64,000 nt of DNA from positions 1-64,000 of the forward strand of contig NZ_JAGGKI010000024.1 in NCBI RefSeq assembly GCF_017873605.1. Reading direction: 5' to 3'. The notes beneath the pieces are model-generated. The model did no database searches. It was not told where the DNA came from and saw nothing but the letters and a program-made list of their open reading frames with translations. The translations under genes and the position numbers were made by a program. The stretch is from Paenibacillus lactis (lineage in GTDB: Bacteria; Bacillota; Bacilli; Paenibacillales; Paenibacillaceae). This document shows positions 42,695 to 51,303 of this stretch, in pieces (the stretch's first letter is position 1; every line of letters begins with the position of its first letter).

Positions 42695-45052
42695 ATGGAC
42701 ATGATCAAGAGCTGCACGAGCGATCGACTGGGAGCGTTCTACAGCAAACAGGGAACTGCCTTTCAGGTTTGGGCCCCTGCTGCGAAGAGCGTTCGGCTGG
42801 CGCTGTATGAAAGTGCCGGCGATTACAATGATAATGGTCTTGTGACAAACCATGAGGGCGGAGAACGATATGTTATGGAACGCAGCCCGGATGGAACATG
42901 GAGTGTGCATGTCCATGGGGATTTGCACGGGAAATTTTATATGTATGAGATCCGATCCGAAGACGGTAAGTTATGCTACGGGGTGGATCCATATGCAAGA
43001 GCTGTCTCGGCCAACGGCTGCCGCGGAGCGATCATCGATCCGACCGTTACGAATCCGGAGGGCTGGGCGAATGATGTACGGCCGCCGCTGATTCAGCCGA
43101 CCGATGCCGTGGTGTACGAGCTCCATGTACGCGATTTCTCGATTCATACCGATTCGGGGATGAAATATAGAGGGAAATTCAAGGCTTTCACCGAGCGGGG
43201 ACTCAGGGACGAGGACGGCAATACGCTCGGGTTGGACCATCTGATTGAGCTTGGCGTCACGCATGTGCATCTGCTGCCGATCTTCGATTTTGCCACGGTC
43301 AATGAGCTTGACGGGTACGGCTCCGACTCGATCAGCAGCCAGTACAACTGGGGCTATGATCCGCTTCATTACAATGTCCCCGAAGGATCGTACGCAACCG
43401 ACCCGGCGGACCCTGCCGTCCGGATCCGGGAGCTGAAGGAAATGATTCAGGCGCTGCATGCCTGCGGAATCCGTGTCGTCATGGACGTCGTATACAACCA
43501 TACGTTTACGGTGGATGACGGGCCATTCGAGCGGTTTGCTCCGGGATATTTTTACCGCAGGGACTGCGGCGGAGCTTTATCCAACGGCTCCGGGGTCGGG
43601 AACGAGCTGGCAACGGAGAAGCCGATGGTGCGCAAATTCATCAAGGATTCGCTAAGGTATTGGGCAGAGGAATATCATATCGACGGATTTCGGTTCGATC
43701 TGATGGGGCTCATCGATACAACCACCATGAAGGAAGTGGTTCGGGAGCTTCGGGAGGAGGTTGATTCGTCGCTGCTGTTTTACGGCGAGCCGTGGACCGG
43801 AGGGCTTAGCCCGCTGGCGGAGCAGACCGTAAAGGGCACCCAAAGGGGCCAAGGCTTTGCGGTATTCAATGATCATTTCCGTTATGCCATCAAGGGCGAT
43901 AATGACGGGCAAGGACGAGGTTTTGCTACCGGCGAGCCGTGGACGGAAGGGGCCATAGCAGAAGGAATGATGGGGTCCATCCACGATTTCGCACAGGACG
44001 CTAGCGAAACGATAAATTATGTCACGGTTCATGACAACTTGAATCTGTGGGATAAAATCCTGATAACATTGGGAATGGACCAGGAGGCGGGTCTGCTTCG
44101 GCTGCATGACGGCAGGCTGCAGAACGGGGGCAGCCTCTGGGAGGCAACGGCAGCTTCCCGGCCTTACGCCGGCGTCCAAGCGGATCAGGTCATGTCATCG
44201 GATCCCGTCCGCCGCAGCCTGCTTGCCAACGGGATCGTGCTGCTCTCCCAAGGGATTCCGCTGCTCCACGCTGGTGACGAGCTGCTCCGGACGAAATTTG
44301 GCGACCACAACAGCTACCGGAGCGGTGATGCCATAAACGCCATCCGCTGGTCCAACAAGAAGCTGTTCAAACCGGTGTTCGACTATTATAAAGGCCTGAT
44401 CCATCTTCGCCGTTCGCAGCCGGCCTTTCGGTTGTCGAAGCGCGAGGAGATTGAGCGTCGAATGCAGGTGCTGCACGCCAGCGACCGATTGGTTGCCTGT
44501 CGTATTCAAGGCGGCTCCGGCAGCGGGGAATGGAGGCAAATCGTCGTCATTGCCAATGCAAATGAGCAGGATTTGAAGGTCGAACTGCCGCCTACCCCAT
44601 ACCGCTGGAACATCGTGGTCAACGAAGAACGAGCTGGCACCGAGCCGATCAAAACGACGGACCGGGCGTCCATCCGGGTACCAGGGGTATCCCTGATGGT
44701 GCTGTATGAAGACCGCAATGCGCTTAAGGACGGATTAGTAAAGATTGAGCTGGAATACGAACGCAAGGACGGCAAGTACGAGGGCTGGAACGCCTGGGTG
44801 TGGGGAACCGGCGTGCAGGACGGCAGCGTTCCGTTATCGCAAGGGGTGGACACCAAGGCCAGGGCGGTAATCTATGCGGCTGCGGGCGTTCGGCGAATCG
44901 GTTGCATCCTTCGGCTGCGCGAGTGGGAGAACCGGGAAGGCGATCAGGATTATTATATCGACATTCCGCCCGAACAGAAGACGGTCCGTTTCTCGATGCA
45001 AAGCGGCAGCGAGGGATGGTCCGTGACCCGGCGCAGCGGTGTTGCCAGTTAG
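42695..45052 (+). CDS. pulA: Type I pullulanase
   Basis: A GH13 debranching enzyme that hydrolyses alpha-1,6 links in pullulan or glycogen. The 785-residue protein has a CBM48-like N-terminus (FQVWAPAAKSVRLALYE), the type I mark YNWGYDP, and the four GH13 regions: DVVYNH, GFRFDLMGL (nucleophile Asp), YGEPW (Glu) and VTVHDN. A further beta domain of about 110 residues at the C-terminus may bind sugar. There is no signal peptide, so it is cytoplasmic. I start at ATG 42695, 6 bases after GGTGAGG; the frame stays open upstream to 42590 but those residues lack a ribosome binding site. Confidence 0.92.
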   Translation: MDMIKSCTSDRLGAFYSKQGTAFQVWAPAAKSVRLALYESAGDYNDNGLVTNHEGGERYVMERSPDGTWSVHVHGDLHGKFYMYEIRSEDGKLCYGVDPYARAVSANGCRGAIIDPTVTNPEGWANDVRPPLIQPTDAVVYELHVRDFSIHTDSGMKYRGKFKAFTERGLRDEDGNTLGLDHLIELGVTHVHLLPIFDFATVNELDGYGSDSISSQYNWGYDPLHYNVPEGSYATDPADPAVRIRELKEMIQALHACGIRVVMDVVYNHTFTVDDGPFERFAPGYFYRRDCGGALSNGSGVGNELATEKPMVRKFIKDSLRYWAEEYHIDGFRFDLMGLIDTTTMKEVVRELREEVDSSLLFYGEPWTGGLSPLAEQTVKGTQRGQGFAVFNDHFRYAIKGDNDGQGRGFATGEPWTEGAIAEGMMGSIHDFAQDASETINYVTVHDNLNLWDKILITLGMDQEAGLLRLHDGRLQNGGSLWEATAASRPYAGVQADQVMSSDPVRRSLLANGIVLLSQGIPLLHAGDELLRTKFGDHNSYRSGDAINAIRWSNKKLFKPVFDYYKGLIHLRRSQPAFRLSKREEIERRMQVLHASDRLVACRIQGGSGSGEWRQIVVIANANEQDLKVELPPTPYRWNIVVNEERAGTEPIKTTDRASIRVPGVSLMVLYEDRNALKDGLVKIELEYERKDGKYEGWNAWVWGTGVQDGSVPLSQGVDTKARAVIYAAAGVRRIGCILRLREWENREGDQDYYIDIPPEQKTVRFSMQSGSEGWSVTRRSGVAS

Positions 45053-45083
45053 GGAAGCTGCGAGTTATGTGTGGCATCAAAGA

Positions 45084-45123
45084 AGGAGCCATCCTTATCA
45101 ACGAAAGGATGGCTCCTGTTTTA
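45084..45123 (+). terminator. Terminator after pulA
   Basis: AGGAGCCATCCTT/AAGGATGGCTCCT with an 8-base loop, followed by GTTTTA. Confidence 0.85.
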
Positions 45124-45134
45124 TATTTCAAAAG

Positions 45135-45152
45135 GGGTAATGCTTATTACCC
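45135..45152. promoter_or_regulatory. Palindrome upstream of the L25 gene
   Basis: GGGTAAT-GCTT-ATTACCC, perfect 7-base arms, about 105 bases before the rplY/ctc start. A related GGGTAATAATG follows near 45209. Possible operator. Confidence 0.4.
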
Positions 45153-45256
45153 TGAGCGATTCGAAGTGAAACATTCTACGAAAAAATGATTAGCTAGCAC
45201 AAAAAAAGGGTAATAATGAGATAGACTTTGTTTTCGATAAAGGAGGATTTTCACTC

Positions 45257-45886
45257 ATGGCAAAAGGAAACAACGTTCAACTCACCGCACAAGTACGAAA
45301 TGAATTTACAAGGGGTTCACGTCGAGCGCTTCGAGAGAGAGGCGGCGTTCCGGGTGTTGTATACGGCGGGGGCGACGAAAGCATTCCCGTAGCCGTTGAT
45401 TTGAAGGAAACGGCCAAGCTGTTTCATACCGGACGCTCGGAAGTGTTCCATCTGGACATTCCAGGCTCTGGCCAGATTCCCGTATTGATTAAAGATATAC
45501 AGAAGAGACGCGGAAACGTCGCTCATATTGATTTTCTTCGCATATCGATGAATAAGCCTGTACGTGTCAGCATTCCGGTCGAATACCATGGAACCGCACC
45601 CGGCACCAAAACGGGCGGCATCCTGCAAACGCAGGTAACAGAGCTTGAAGTCGAGGGACTGCCGGGCGAGCTGCCGTCAACGCTTGAAGCAGATGTATCC
45701 TCGCTCGAAATCGGCGATAAGCTCACCGTTGCCGACATTCAAGTGCCTAAGGGCATTACCCTGCATGCCTCGGACGAGGAAGTGCTTGCCACGGTTATCG
45801 TACCACGGGCCGTCGAGGCAGCCGAGACGGAGGAGCCTGCAGAGGCAGACGAAGCTGCGGCCGAAGAGAAGACAGAGGAATCCTAA
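45257..45886 (+). CDS. ctc: 50S ribosomal protein L25 / general stress protein Ctc
   Basis: A 209-residue protein that binds 5S rRNA. The N-terminal L25 domain has LRERGGVPGVVYGGG and VLIKDIQKRRGNVAHIDFLR; the C-terminal TL5-type beta domain starts near 98 (VRVSIPVEYHGTAPGTKTGG) and ends in an acidic tail. This long form is usual in Bacillota, where the Bacillus version is stress-induced through SigB; I found no clear SigB site here. AAAGGAGGA precedes the ATG. Single gene. Confidence 0.95.
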   Translation: MAKGNNVQLTAQVRNEFTRGSRRALRERGGVPGVVYGGGDESIPVAVDLKETAKLFHTGRSEVFHLDIPGSGQIPVLIKDIQKRRGNVAHIDFLRISMNKPVRVSIPVEYHGTAPGTKTGGILQTQVTELEVEGLPGELPSTLEADVSSLEIGDKLTVADIQVPKGITLHASDEEVLATVIVPRAVEAAETEEPAEADEAAAEEKTEES

Positions 45887-45902
45887 CGAGCGGATTATAT
45901 AA

Positions 45903-45948
45903 AGGCGCCTGCATGAACTGGTATCAGCTCATGCAGGCGCCTCTTATT
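45903..45948 (+). terminator. Terminator after the L25 gene
   Basis: Perfect 14-base arms AGGCGCCTGCATGA/TCATGCAGGCGCCT with an inner CTG/CAG pair, followed by CTTATTTT. A weaker CGTG-CCCGGG type hairpin at 45984-46012 may end the convergent gene. Confidence 0.88.
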
Positions 45949-46013
45949 TTAGACTTGCCGGCCATGGAAAGGGGCTGCAGGGGCGTGACCGGGAAGCTCA
46001 TCCCCGGGCACGG

Positions 46014-46898
46014 TTACGGCTTGTCCTTGAGGTCATGAATGCCTTTGTAGCTTTGCGGGGTATCCCCAAAGTATTTGTTCCAGATCGTTAAGTAGGTTCC
46101 ATCCTGCTGCATGGTAGCCAGTGCATTGTTAACCGCAGCGAGCAGATCGGGGTTCCCTTTCACGAATGCGGCGGATACTTCGAATACCTCCCTGGATGAA
46201 GCGGCCGCTTGCACCGGCAGGTCCGGGAGCTGCTGCTTTAGATTGGTGACGGACAGCTGATCGGTGATCACCGCATCGATGCTTCCCTTGACCAGCATGT
46301 CAGCGGCTTCCCGGATATACTTGGCAGGCACGATCTTCGCTCCGTGCTTCTGGGCAATGCCTTGATAGGCTCCCGTCGGGTTCAGGCCGACCCGTTTGCC
46401 CTTCATATCTGAAAAAGACCGAATCCCCTCTTCACCCGTGCGGACCAGTAACACAGGTACGGTTGACAGATAGGCGATGGAGAAATCGTACAATTCCCGT
46501 CGGTCGGGCCGGTCTTCGATTTGATTAAATACGGCATCGTATTTACCTTCGGTTAATCCGGGGAGAAGACGATCCCAGGACTCTTCAGTAAATTCAGCCC
46601 GGAGATCCATATGGCGTGCGACCTCTTCGGCAATCTCCACATCAAACCCCGTAAGTCTTCCGCCGGTACCGCGATAGCTGAATGGAGGATAGTCCCGCTC
46701 GGTTCCGATCCGCAAAGTGCCGCGTTCGACGGCATTGCCAAGCAGGTTTCCTGTGTTGACCCGGTACGGATTGACTCCCATATTCGGCGTCGGCACCCGG
46801 TCCTGGCTGTCGAATGTACAACCGGGAAGCAGCAACGTGCTTGCAAGGGAGAGCAGCAAGAGCAGGCTGACAGATCGTTTCGCACGTGTTCCGCGCAT
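46014..46898 (-). CDS. Amino-acid ABC transporter substrate-binding lipoprotein (family 3)
   Basis: A 294-residue lipoprotein. The signal peptide has a basic start and a Leu-rich core, with lipobox LLPGC (C27). The mature part is a family 3 solute-binding protein: LRIGTERDYPPFSYRG, LTGFDVEIAEEVARH, KGKRVGLNPTGAYQGIA and ALATMQQDGTYLTIWNKYFG. It would present a polar amino acid or similar ligand at the membrane. ATG 46898 follows AAAGGATGAT; ATG 46910 lies within that site. No permease or ATPase gene adjoins it, so it is either an orphan sensor or shares a distant permease. Confidence 0.88.
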   Translation of the reverse strand: MRGTRAKRSVSLLLLLSLASTLLLPGCTFDSQDRVPTPNMGVNPYRVNTGNLLGNAVERGTLRIGTERDYPPFSYRGTGGRLTGFDVEIAEEVARHMDLRAEFTEESWDRLLPGLTEGKYDAVFNQIEDRPDRRELYDFSIAYLSTVPVLLVRTGEEGIRSFSDMKGKRVGLNPTGAYQGIAQKHGAKIVPAKYIREAADMLVKGSIDAVITDQLSVTNLKQQLPDLPVQAAASSREVFEVSAAFVKGNPDLLAAVNNALATMQQDGTYLTIWNKYFGDTPQSYKGIHDLKDKP

Positions 46899-47113
46899 GA
46901 TTGATATCATCCTTTCTATGTTCAAGGCCCTATGACGGCCATACCGTAACGTTATCTTTTCCCAAAGGATGACCGGGCTATTCGCGCTTTTTGATATAAT
47001 GGGAGTTTAGAAGCCGCTGAAACGGGATCGCTGAAGCGGAAAGGATAAAGAGGATAGGTTAAAAAGGCAAAGCGTTCGATGAGTTCCCTTGCTTACGAAG
47101 GAATCCGAAATAA

Positions 47114-47161
47114 TAAAAAGCCTTCAGGCTCACCGCGCTTTGCGGATCTGCCTGAAGGCTT
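47114..47161 (-). terminator. Terminator of the kdu operon
   Basis: AAGCCTTCAGGC/GCCTGAAGGCTT arms (47118-47129, 47150-47161), followed on minus by TTTTTATTA. Confidence 0.85.
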
Positions 47162-47185
47162 CAAAGTCCATTGCCTTAACGGTCA

Positions 47186-47938
47186 TTAACGGGCCATCCA
47201 GCCGCCGTCAACGCACAGAATATGACCGTTCATATAATCGGAAGCGGACGAGGCCAGGAATACGGCAGGACCGCCGATATCTTCCGGCTTGCCCCAGCGT
47301 CCTGCCGGAATCCGTTCAGTAATGGATGCCCGGCGCTCCTTGTCTTGGCGAATCGCTTCGGTGTTATCGGTTTCGATATAACCCGGCGCGATGCCGTTTA
47401 CCTGAATGCCGCTGGCTGCCCACTCATTCGCCAAGGCTTTGGTCAAGCCGGCAACGCCATGCTTGCTGGCCGTATATCCCGGCACATTAATCCCGCCTTG
47501 ATAGGACAGCATGGAGCAGATATTGATCATTTTGCCGCTTCCGCGCTCGATCATATGCCTTCCCGCAAGCTGGGACAGCATAAAGACGGTGTTCAGATTC
47601 AGATCGATCACGTCGAGCCAGTCCTGCACCGGATGATCTTTGGCTGGGGTGCGCCGGATGATGCCGGCGTTGTTAACGAGGATGTCAACGCGTCCATTCA
47701 GCTCCAGCGCCTGATTGAACGTATCCTCCAGTTTGCTGTGATCGCTTAAGTCAACCCGAATTTCCGAGGCCTTCCTGCCGAAGGACTTTACGGCTTCAAT
47801 CGTTTCCGCGCTTGTATTCATGGATACCGCAACGATATCGGCTCCCGCTTCAGCGAGAGCGATGGCGATTCCCTGACCCAAGCCGCGCGCCGATCCGGTG
47901 ACCAGCGCGGTTTTGCCTGTTAAATCAAACCTGTTCAT
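47186..47938 (-). CDS. kduD: 2-dehydro-3-deoxy-D-gluconate 5-dehydrogenase KduD
   Basis: A 250-residue short-chain dehydrogenase reducing 2,5-diketo-3-deoxygluconate to KDG in pectin and uronate breakdown. It has the NAD loop TGSARGLGQG, NNAG, the catalytic serine in ICSMLSYQGG and YTASKHG, and closes with NGHILCVDGGWMAR, close to known KduD. ATG 47938 has AAAGGGGA about 11 bases upstream; the extra N-terminal residues from 47989 have no support. It is last in the kduI-deoR-kduD order. Confidence 0.92.
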   Translation of the reverse strand: MNRFDLTGKTALVTGSARGLGQGIAIALAEAGADIVAVSMNTSAETIEAVKSFGRKASEIRVDLSDHSKLEDTFNQALELNGRVDILVNNAGIIRRTPAKDHPVQDWLDVIDLNLNTVFMLSQLAGRHMIERGSGKMINICSMLSYQGGINVPGYTASKHGVAGLTKALANEWAASGIQVNGIAPGYIETDNTEAIRQDKERRASITERIPAGRWGKPEDIGGPAVFLASSASDYMNGHILCVDGGWMAR

Positions 47939-48036
47939 GTGCAGTTGAATCCCCTTTCCCGGTCTAATATTCTCCACTCTAGCCCTCACAGCTTGGCATC
48001 TGCCAAGAAAGCGAATGCGAAGCGATGCGATGTGTG

Positions 48037-48786
48037 CTATTCCAATTTAATGCCTGCGGCGATGTAGCGGCTGTACGTTTCTTCCGGCAAGCCTTGATCA
48101 GTAATGATCCCGGAAAGCTCATGCAGCGTGGAAAATGTTCTGAGCGCCGTTTGGCCGAATTTGTGATGGTCAACAACCGCGTATACCTCGAGCGAGGTGT
48201 CGATCAGAGCCCGTTTGAAGGCGATCAGATCGCCGGTATAAATCGATAACCCGTGATCGATATGGACACCGGTCGCAGAGATGAACGCCTTCTGTATGTT
48301 CAGCTGCTTCACATACGCTACGCCTTCGGGGCCGGCAAGCATGTTGCGCACGCGATACCCGCCCGGTACGACGAGACGAACGCTGCTCTTTGAAGCCAGC
48401 TCGCTGATAATATAGACATCATTGGTAATGACCGTCAGGTCCTTATCGCCCAGCTTGCGGGCGATTTCCAGTGTCGTGCTGCCTCCATCGAGCGCGATGA
48501 TGTCGCCAGCCTGGATATGAGCCAGGGCCTTGTCCGCAATCTCGGATTTCTCATCGGCATGCTTGGCAAGGGGCTCCCTCGACGGCAAAATGCCGAATTG
48601 ATCGCTCTGTGCCAGCACGGCTCCACCGTGCACGCGCACGATCAGACCCTGCTCCTCCAGCTTGGTCAGATCCTCGCGGATCGTTTTTCCGCTGACCTCA
48701 AGCTGGCGGCTCAAATCGGCCACGGTAACTTCCTTGTAGGTCAGAAGGTATTCCATGATTTTTTCATATCGCCGCAGCGGGTTCAT
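48037..48786 (-). CDS. DeoR-family transcriptional regulator
   Basis: A 249-residue repressor with an N-terminal DeoR helix-turn-helix (MEYLLTYKEVTVADLSRQLE, then KTIREDLTKLEEQGL and VRVHGGAVL) and a C-terminal sugar-phosphate sensor domain (IALDGGSTTLEIARKL; VVDHHKFGQTALRTF). Between kduI and kduD, it most likely controls this uronate operon, with a phosphorylated or keto-sugar inducer. The operator candidates are at 49713-49750. Confidence 0.88.
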   Translation of the reverse strand: MNPLRRYEKIMEYLLTYKEVTVADLSRQLEVSGKTIREDLTKLEEQGLIVRVHGGAVLAQSDQFGILPSREPLAKHADEKSEIADKALAHIQAGDIIALDGGSTTLEIARKLGDKDLTVITNDVYIISELASKSSVRLVVPGGYRVRNMLAGPEGVAYVKQLNIQKAFISATGVHIDHGLSIYTGDLIAFKRALIDTSLEVYAVVDHHKFGQTALRTFSTLHELSGIITDQGLPEETYSRYIAAGIKLE

Positions 48787-48833
48787 AAAGCCTCAACTCT
48801 TCCGTCATAAAAATGGATATAAATATATCCTCT

Positions 48834-49667
48834 CTATTTTAAATCCTTCATGGACACAGGGTCCATATCATCGTATCTCTTATTGTCTCCCGCCATTCCC
48901 CAAATAAAGGTATAGTTGCTTGTGCCGACACCGCTGTGAATCGACCAGCTTGGCGAGATTACCGCTTGCTCGTTGCGCATGACGATATGTCTTGTTTCGG
49001 AAGGCTCTCCCATGAGATGAATGACGACCGCATCCTCCGGCAAATCGAAATACAAGTAAGCCTCCATGCGGCGCGGATGCGTATGGGCAGGCATCGTGTT
49101 CCACATATTGCCTTCCTTCAGCAAAGTCATGCCCATGACGAGCTGGGCGCTTTGAATGCCTTTCTGATGAATAAAACGGTAGATGACGCGGTCGTTGGAA
49201 TTTTTAATATCGCCAAGCGCGCTGGAATCGGCTTCCTCAAGCGTCGCTTTGGCAGTAGGGAATGTCTGGTGAGCCGGAGCCGAATTCAAGTAGAACTTAG
49301 CAGGGTTCCCCGGATCGGCGCTGGTAAAAATGACCTCCTCGGCCCCCATGCCGACATACAGGCATTCCTTGTTATTCAAGGAATACTCCGTCCCGTCAAC
49401 GGCAACGCTTCCGGCTCCTCCGATATTGATAATGCCGAGCTCGCGGCGCTCGAGGAAGAAGGAAACGCCCAGCTCCTTCATGTCTGTATCAAGCTTTACC
49501 GGCTTGTGAACCGGGGCGGCGCCGCCGATAATCAAGCGATCCTCATGCGTAAGAACTAGCTCCAATTCATCCTGCTTGAATAATACCGGAATGTGAAACT
49601 CCTTCCGCAGCCGTTCGGTATCGAACTGTTTTACTTCATTCGGATGTGAGGCATATCGTCTTTCCAT
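48834..49667 (-). CDS. kduI: 5-dehydro-4-deoxy-D-glucuronate isomerase KduI
   Basis: Isomerises 5-keto-4-deoxyuronate, made from unsaturated galacturonides, to the substrate of KduD. The 277-residue cupin matches the family length and start MERRYASHPNEVKQFDT. Metal-binding residues are in the segment PAHTHPRRMEAYLYFDL, and the C-terminus reads PVSMKDLK. GGAGAGAT lies about 10 bases before ATG 49667; the frame stays open to 49730 without further support. First gene of the operon. Confidence 0.95.
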   Translation of the reverse strand: MERRYASHPNEVKQFDTERLRKEFHIPVLFKQDELELVLTHEDRLIIGGAAPVHKPVKLDTDMKELGVSFFLERRELGIINIGGAGSVAVDGTEYSLNNKECLYVGMGAEEVIFTSADPGNPAKFYLNSAPAHQTFPTAKATLEEADSSALGDIKNSNDRVIYRFIHQKGIQSAQLVMGMTLLKEGNMWNTMPAHTHPRRMEAYLYFDLPEDAVVIHLMGEPSETRHIVMRNEQAVISPSWSIHSGVGTSNYTFIWGMAGDNKRYDDMDPVSMKDLK

Positions 49668-49712
49668 TACTTCATCTCTCCTCGTGATCATAGTTTTTTT
49701 AAAAAAAGTATG

Positions 49713-49750
49713 ACGTTCATATATGTTCAACTTACTCCATTTACGTTCAT
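49713..49750 (-). promoter_or_regulatory. Putative DeoR operators upstream of kduI
   Basis: On the minus strand ATGAACGT occurs twice, 30 bases apart (49713-49720 and 49743-49750), with GAACAT between them. Direct repeats of this type are common DeoR-family sites. They lie 45-85 bases before the kduI start. Confidence 0.45.
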
Positions 49751-49907
49751 TTTACAAGACATAAAATAGAAAATCACATGATCTGCGATTCAGCTAGCGG
49801 AAAAGCGGCTTGCGAAAATACGATAGGGAAGAGGAGAAGAAGTCTATTTGGAAAATAACCGTGTCGGTCCGATTGAAACGTGAAACGGCAGGGAACTACT
49901 AATATCG

Positions 49908-50018
49908 AGGATATGGCAAGCATCCAAAGAGCAACTCTCAATCCGCAAATTCAAAGAGCCAAAAGGTTTAGTTCGTCCATAGCACCCGGAAGCGCGGGAA
50001 TGGAATGTGCAAAATCCT
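49908..50018. repeat. Dispersed intergenic repeat, copy B
   Basis: A 111-bp relative of the element at 25814-25928. Ends AGGATATGGC and GCAAAATCCT are imperfect inverted repeats, and the internal ATCCAAAGAGC and TTCGTC blocks match. It is followed by CCTGATTATCAGG. The rest of the gap 49751-50098 shows no gene. Confidence 0.7.
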
Positions 50019-50098
50019 GATTATCAGGAAGACATTCTTAATTAAACATATAAGTACAAGGCCTTCGGACCGATCGGGGCAGAGGTGATTCAATCGAT

Positions 50099-51010
50099 AT
50101 GAAAAAGAGCATGGTAATTCTGGCCGTTATGCAGACGGTTATGCTGACCGTTAGCAGCTTGCGTCCGGCTGCGGCATCGCTGCAGGAGCCGCCGCCAACT
50201 CTGGCATCGGCGGATGTTCGGAGCGAATGGAGAGAAGAGCGAAGCGGTGACTGGGTCAACATTGCGCATCGTGGGGCTTCGGGATATGCTCCGGAGAACA
50301 CGATGGCATCCTTTCAGAAGGCATTCGATATGGGGGCGGATATGCTGGAGCTGGACGTGCAGCTTAGTCGGGACGGACATGTAGTCGTCATCCATGACAG
50401 CAACGTGGAGCGGACCAGCAACAGCCAAGGCGAAGTGGGAGCATTAACCCTGCAGGAGCTGAAGTCGCTGGATGTCGGAGCCTGGTATCATTCGGATTTT
50501 TCGGGAGAGACGATTCCGACGCTGGAGGAAGTCATGGAGCGTTTCGGCGGGGAAATCGGATTGTTGATCGAGCTCAAGCTTCCTTCCCGGTATCCAGGAA
50601 TTGAAGAGAAGGTTGCCGGTGTGTTGAAGCGGAAGGCACCGTCAGTAAACCGTGTGCGGGATGCCTCGCGGATGATTATGGTCCAATCGGCAGACACGGA
50701 TTCGCTCCGCCGCTTTCACGAGCTGATGCCGGATATACCGCTTGGCATCGTCGCCACGAGTTCGAAGGAGTTGTCGAAGGAGCGGCTGCAGGAATTCAGC
50801 AGCTATGCCGACTACATTAATGTTTCTGTAAAGCTTGTGTCCGGGTCATTAATTAGGAAAATTCATGAAGCCGGAATGAAGACCTTCGTCTGGACGATTC
50901 GGGATGTGCTGCAAATCCCCTTCCTGATGGAGAGCGGGGTGGATGGGATTATAACGGATTACCCGGACAGGGTGCCGGTATCCTATCTGAATCATCGGGC
51001 AAGAAGCTAA
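50099..51010 (+). CDS. Secreted glycerophosphodiester phosphodiesterase
   Basis: A 303-residue GDPD-family enzyme releasing glycerol 3-phosphate from deacylated phospholipids or teichoic acid. A signal peptide is visible (KKSMVILAVMQTVMLTVSSL, then AAA), so it is exported. The TIM barrel has NIAHRGASGYAPENTMASF, ELDVQLSRDGHVVVIHD (metal ligands and catalytic histidines), IELKLPSRYPG and the final DGIITDYPDRV. AGAGGTGA lies before the ATG. The gene is probably single, with its own terminator. Confidence 0.92.
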   Translation: MKKSMVILAVMQTVMLTVSSLRPAAASLQEPPPTLASADVRSEWREERSGDWVNIAHRGASGYAPENTMASFQKAFDMGADMLELDVQLSRDGHVVVIHDSNVERTSNSQGEVGALTLQELKSLDVGAWYHSDFSGETIPTLEEVMERFGGEIGLLIELKLPSRYPGIEEKVAGVLKRKAPSVNRVRDASRMIMVQSADTDSLRRFHELMPDIPLGIVATSSKELSKERLQEFSSYADYINVSVKLVSGSLIRKIHEAGMKTFVWTIRDVLQIPFLMESGVDGIITDYPDRVPVSYLNHRARS

Positions 51011-51105
51011 GGTTTATACTTCGAAAACTAGCAAGAACGCCGCATAATTATTAGGAATAATCGTAGTGCCTTGGCTGCTAAAATAGATTAGAGCGAATAT
51101 CTTGG

Positions 51106-51156
51106 AGGCTGAATCAGGCAATCGGAGTGAAATCTATGCCTGTTTCAGCCTATTTT
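51106..51156 (+). terminator. Terminator after the phosphodiesterase gene
   Basis: AGGCTGAATCAGGCA/TGCCTGTTTCAGCCT (14 of 15 pairs) followed by ATTTTTG. Confidence 0.85.
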
Positions 51157-51170
51157 TGTATAAATTCTGC

Positions 51171-51199
51171 TTGCTATTTATGATTAGCACGAGTAGAAT
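51171..51199 (+). promoter_or_regulatory. araA promoter
   Basis: TTGCTA (51171-51176), 17-base spacer, TAGAAT (51194-51199). An AraR operator starts 15 bases downstream. Confidence 0.6.
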
Positions 51200-51213
51200 G
51201 TGAGTAAATCAAC

Positions 51214-51264
51214 TTGTACGTACAATTTTGTGTTAATGAATCGTTTGTGATCATAGGTATGTAC
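51214..51264 (+). promoter_or_regulatory. Paired AraR operators at araA
   Basis: The palindrome TTGTACGTACAA (51214-51225) matches the B. subtilis AraR box. A second, weaker box GTATGTACAAG begins at 51257. Their centres are 41 bases apart, about four helical turns, as required for cooperative binding. Confidence 0.75.
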
Positions 51265-51303
51265 AAGTTAGCTAGACAGCACTCATAACAGGAGGCGTTA
51301 ATC

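Noticed and set aside
46990..47005. TGATATAAT on plus strand between the lipoprotein gene and the kdu terminator
   Set aside because: No -35 partner and no plus-strand gene downstream for 3 kb.
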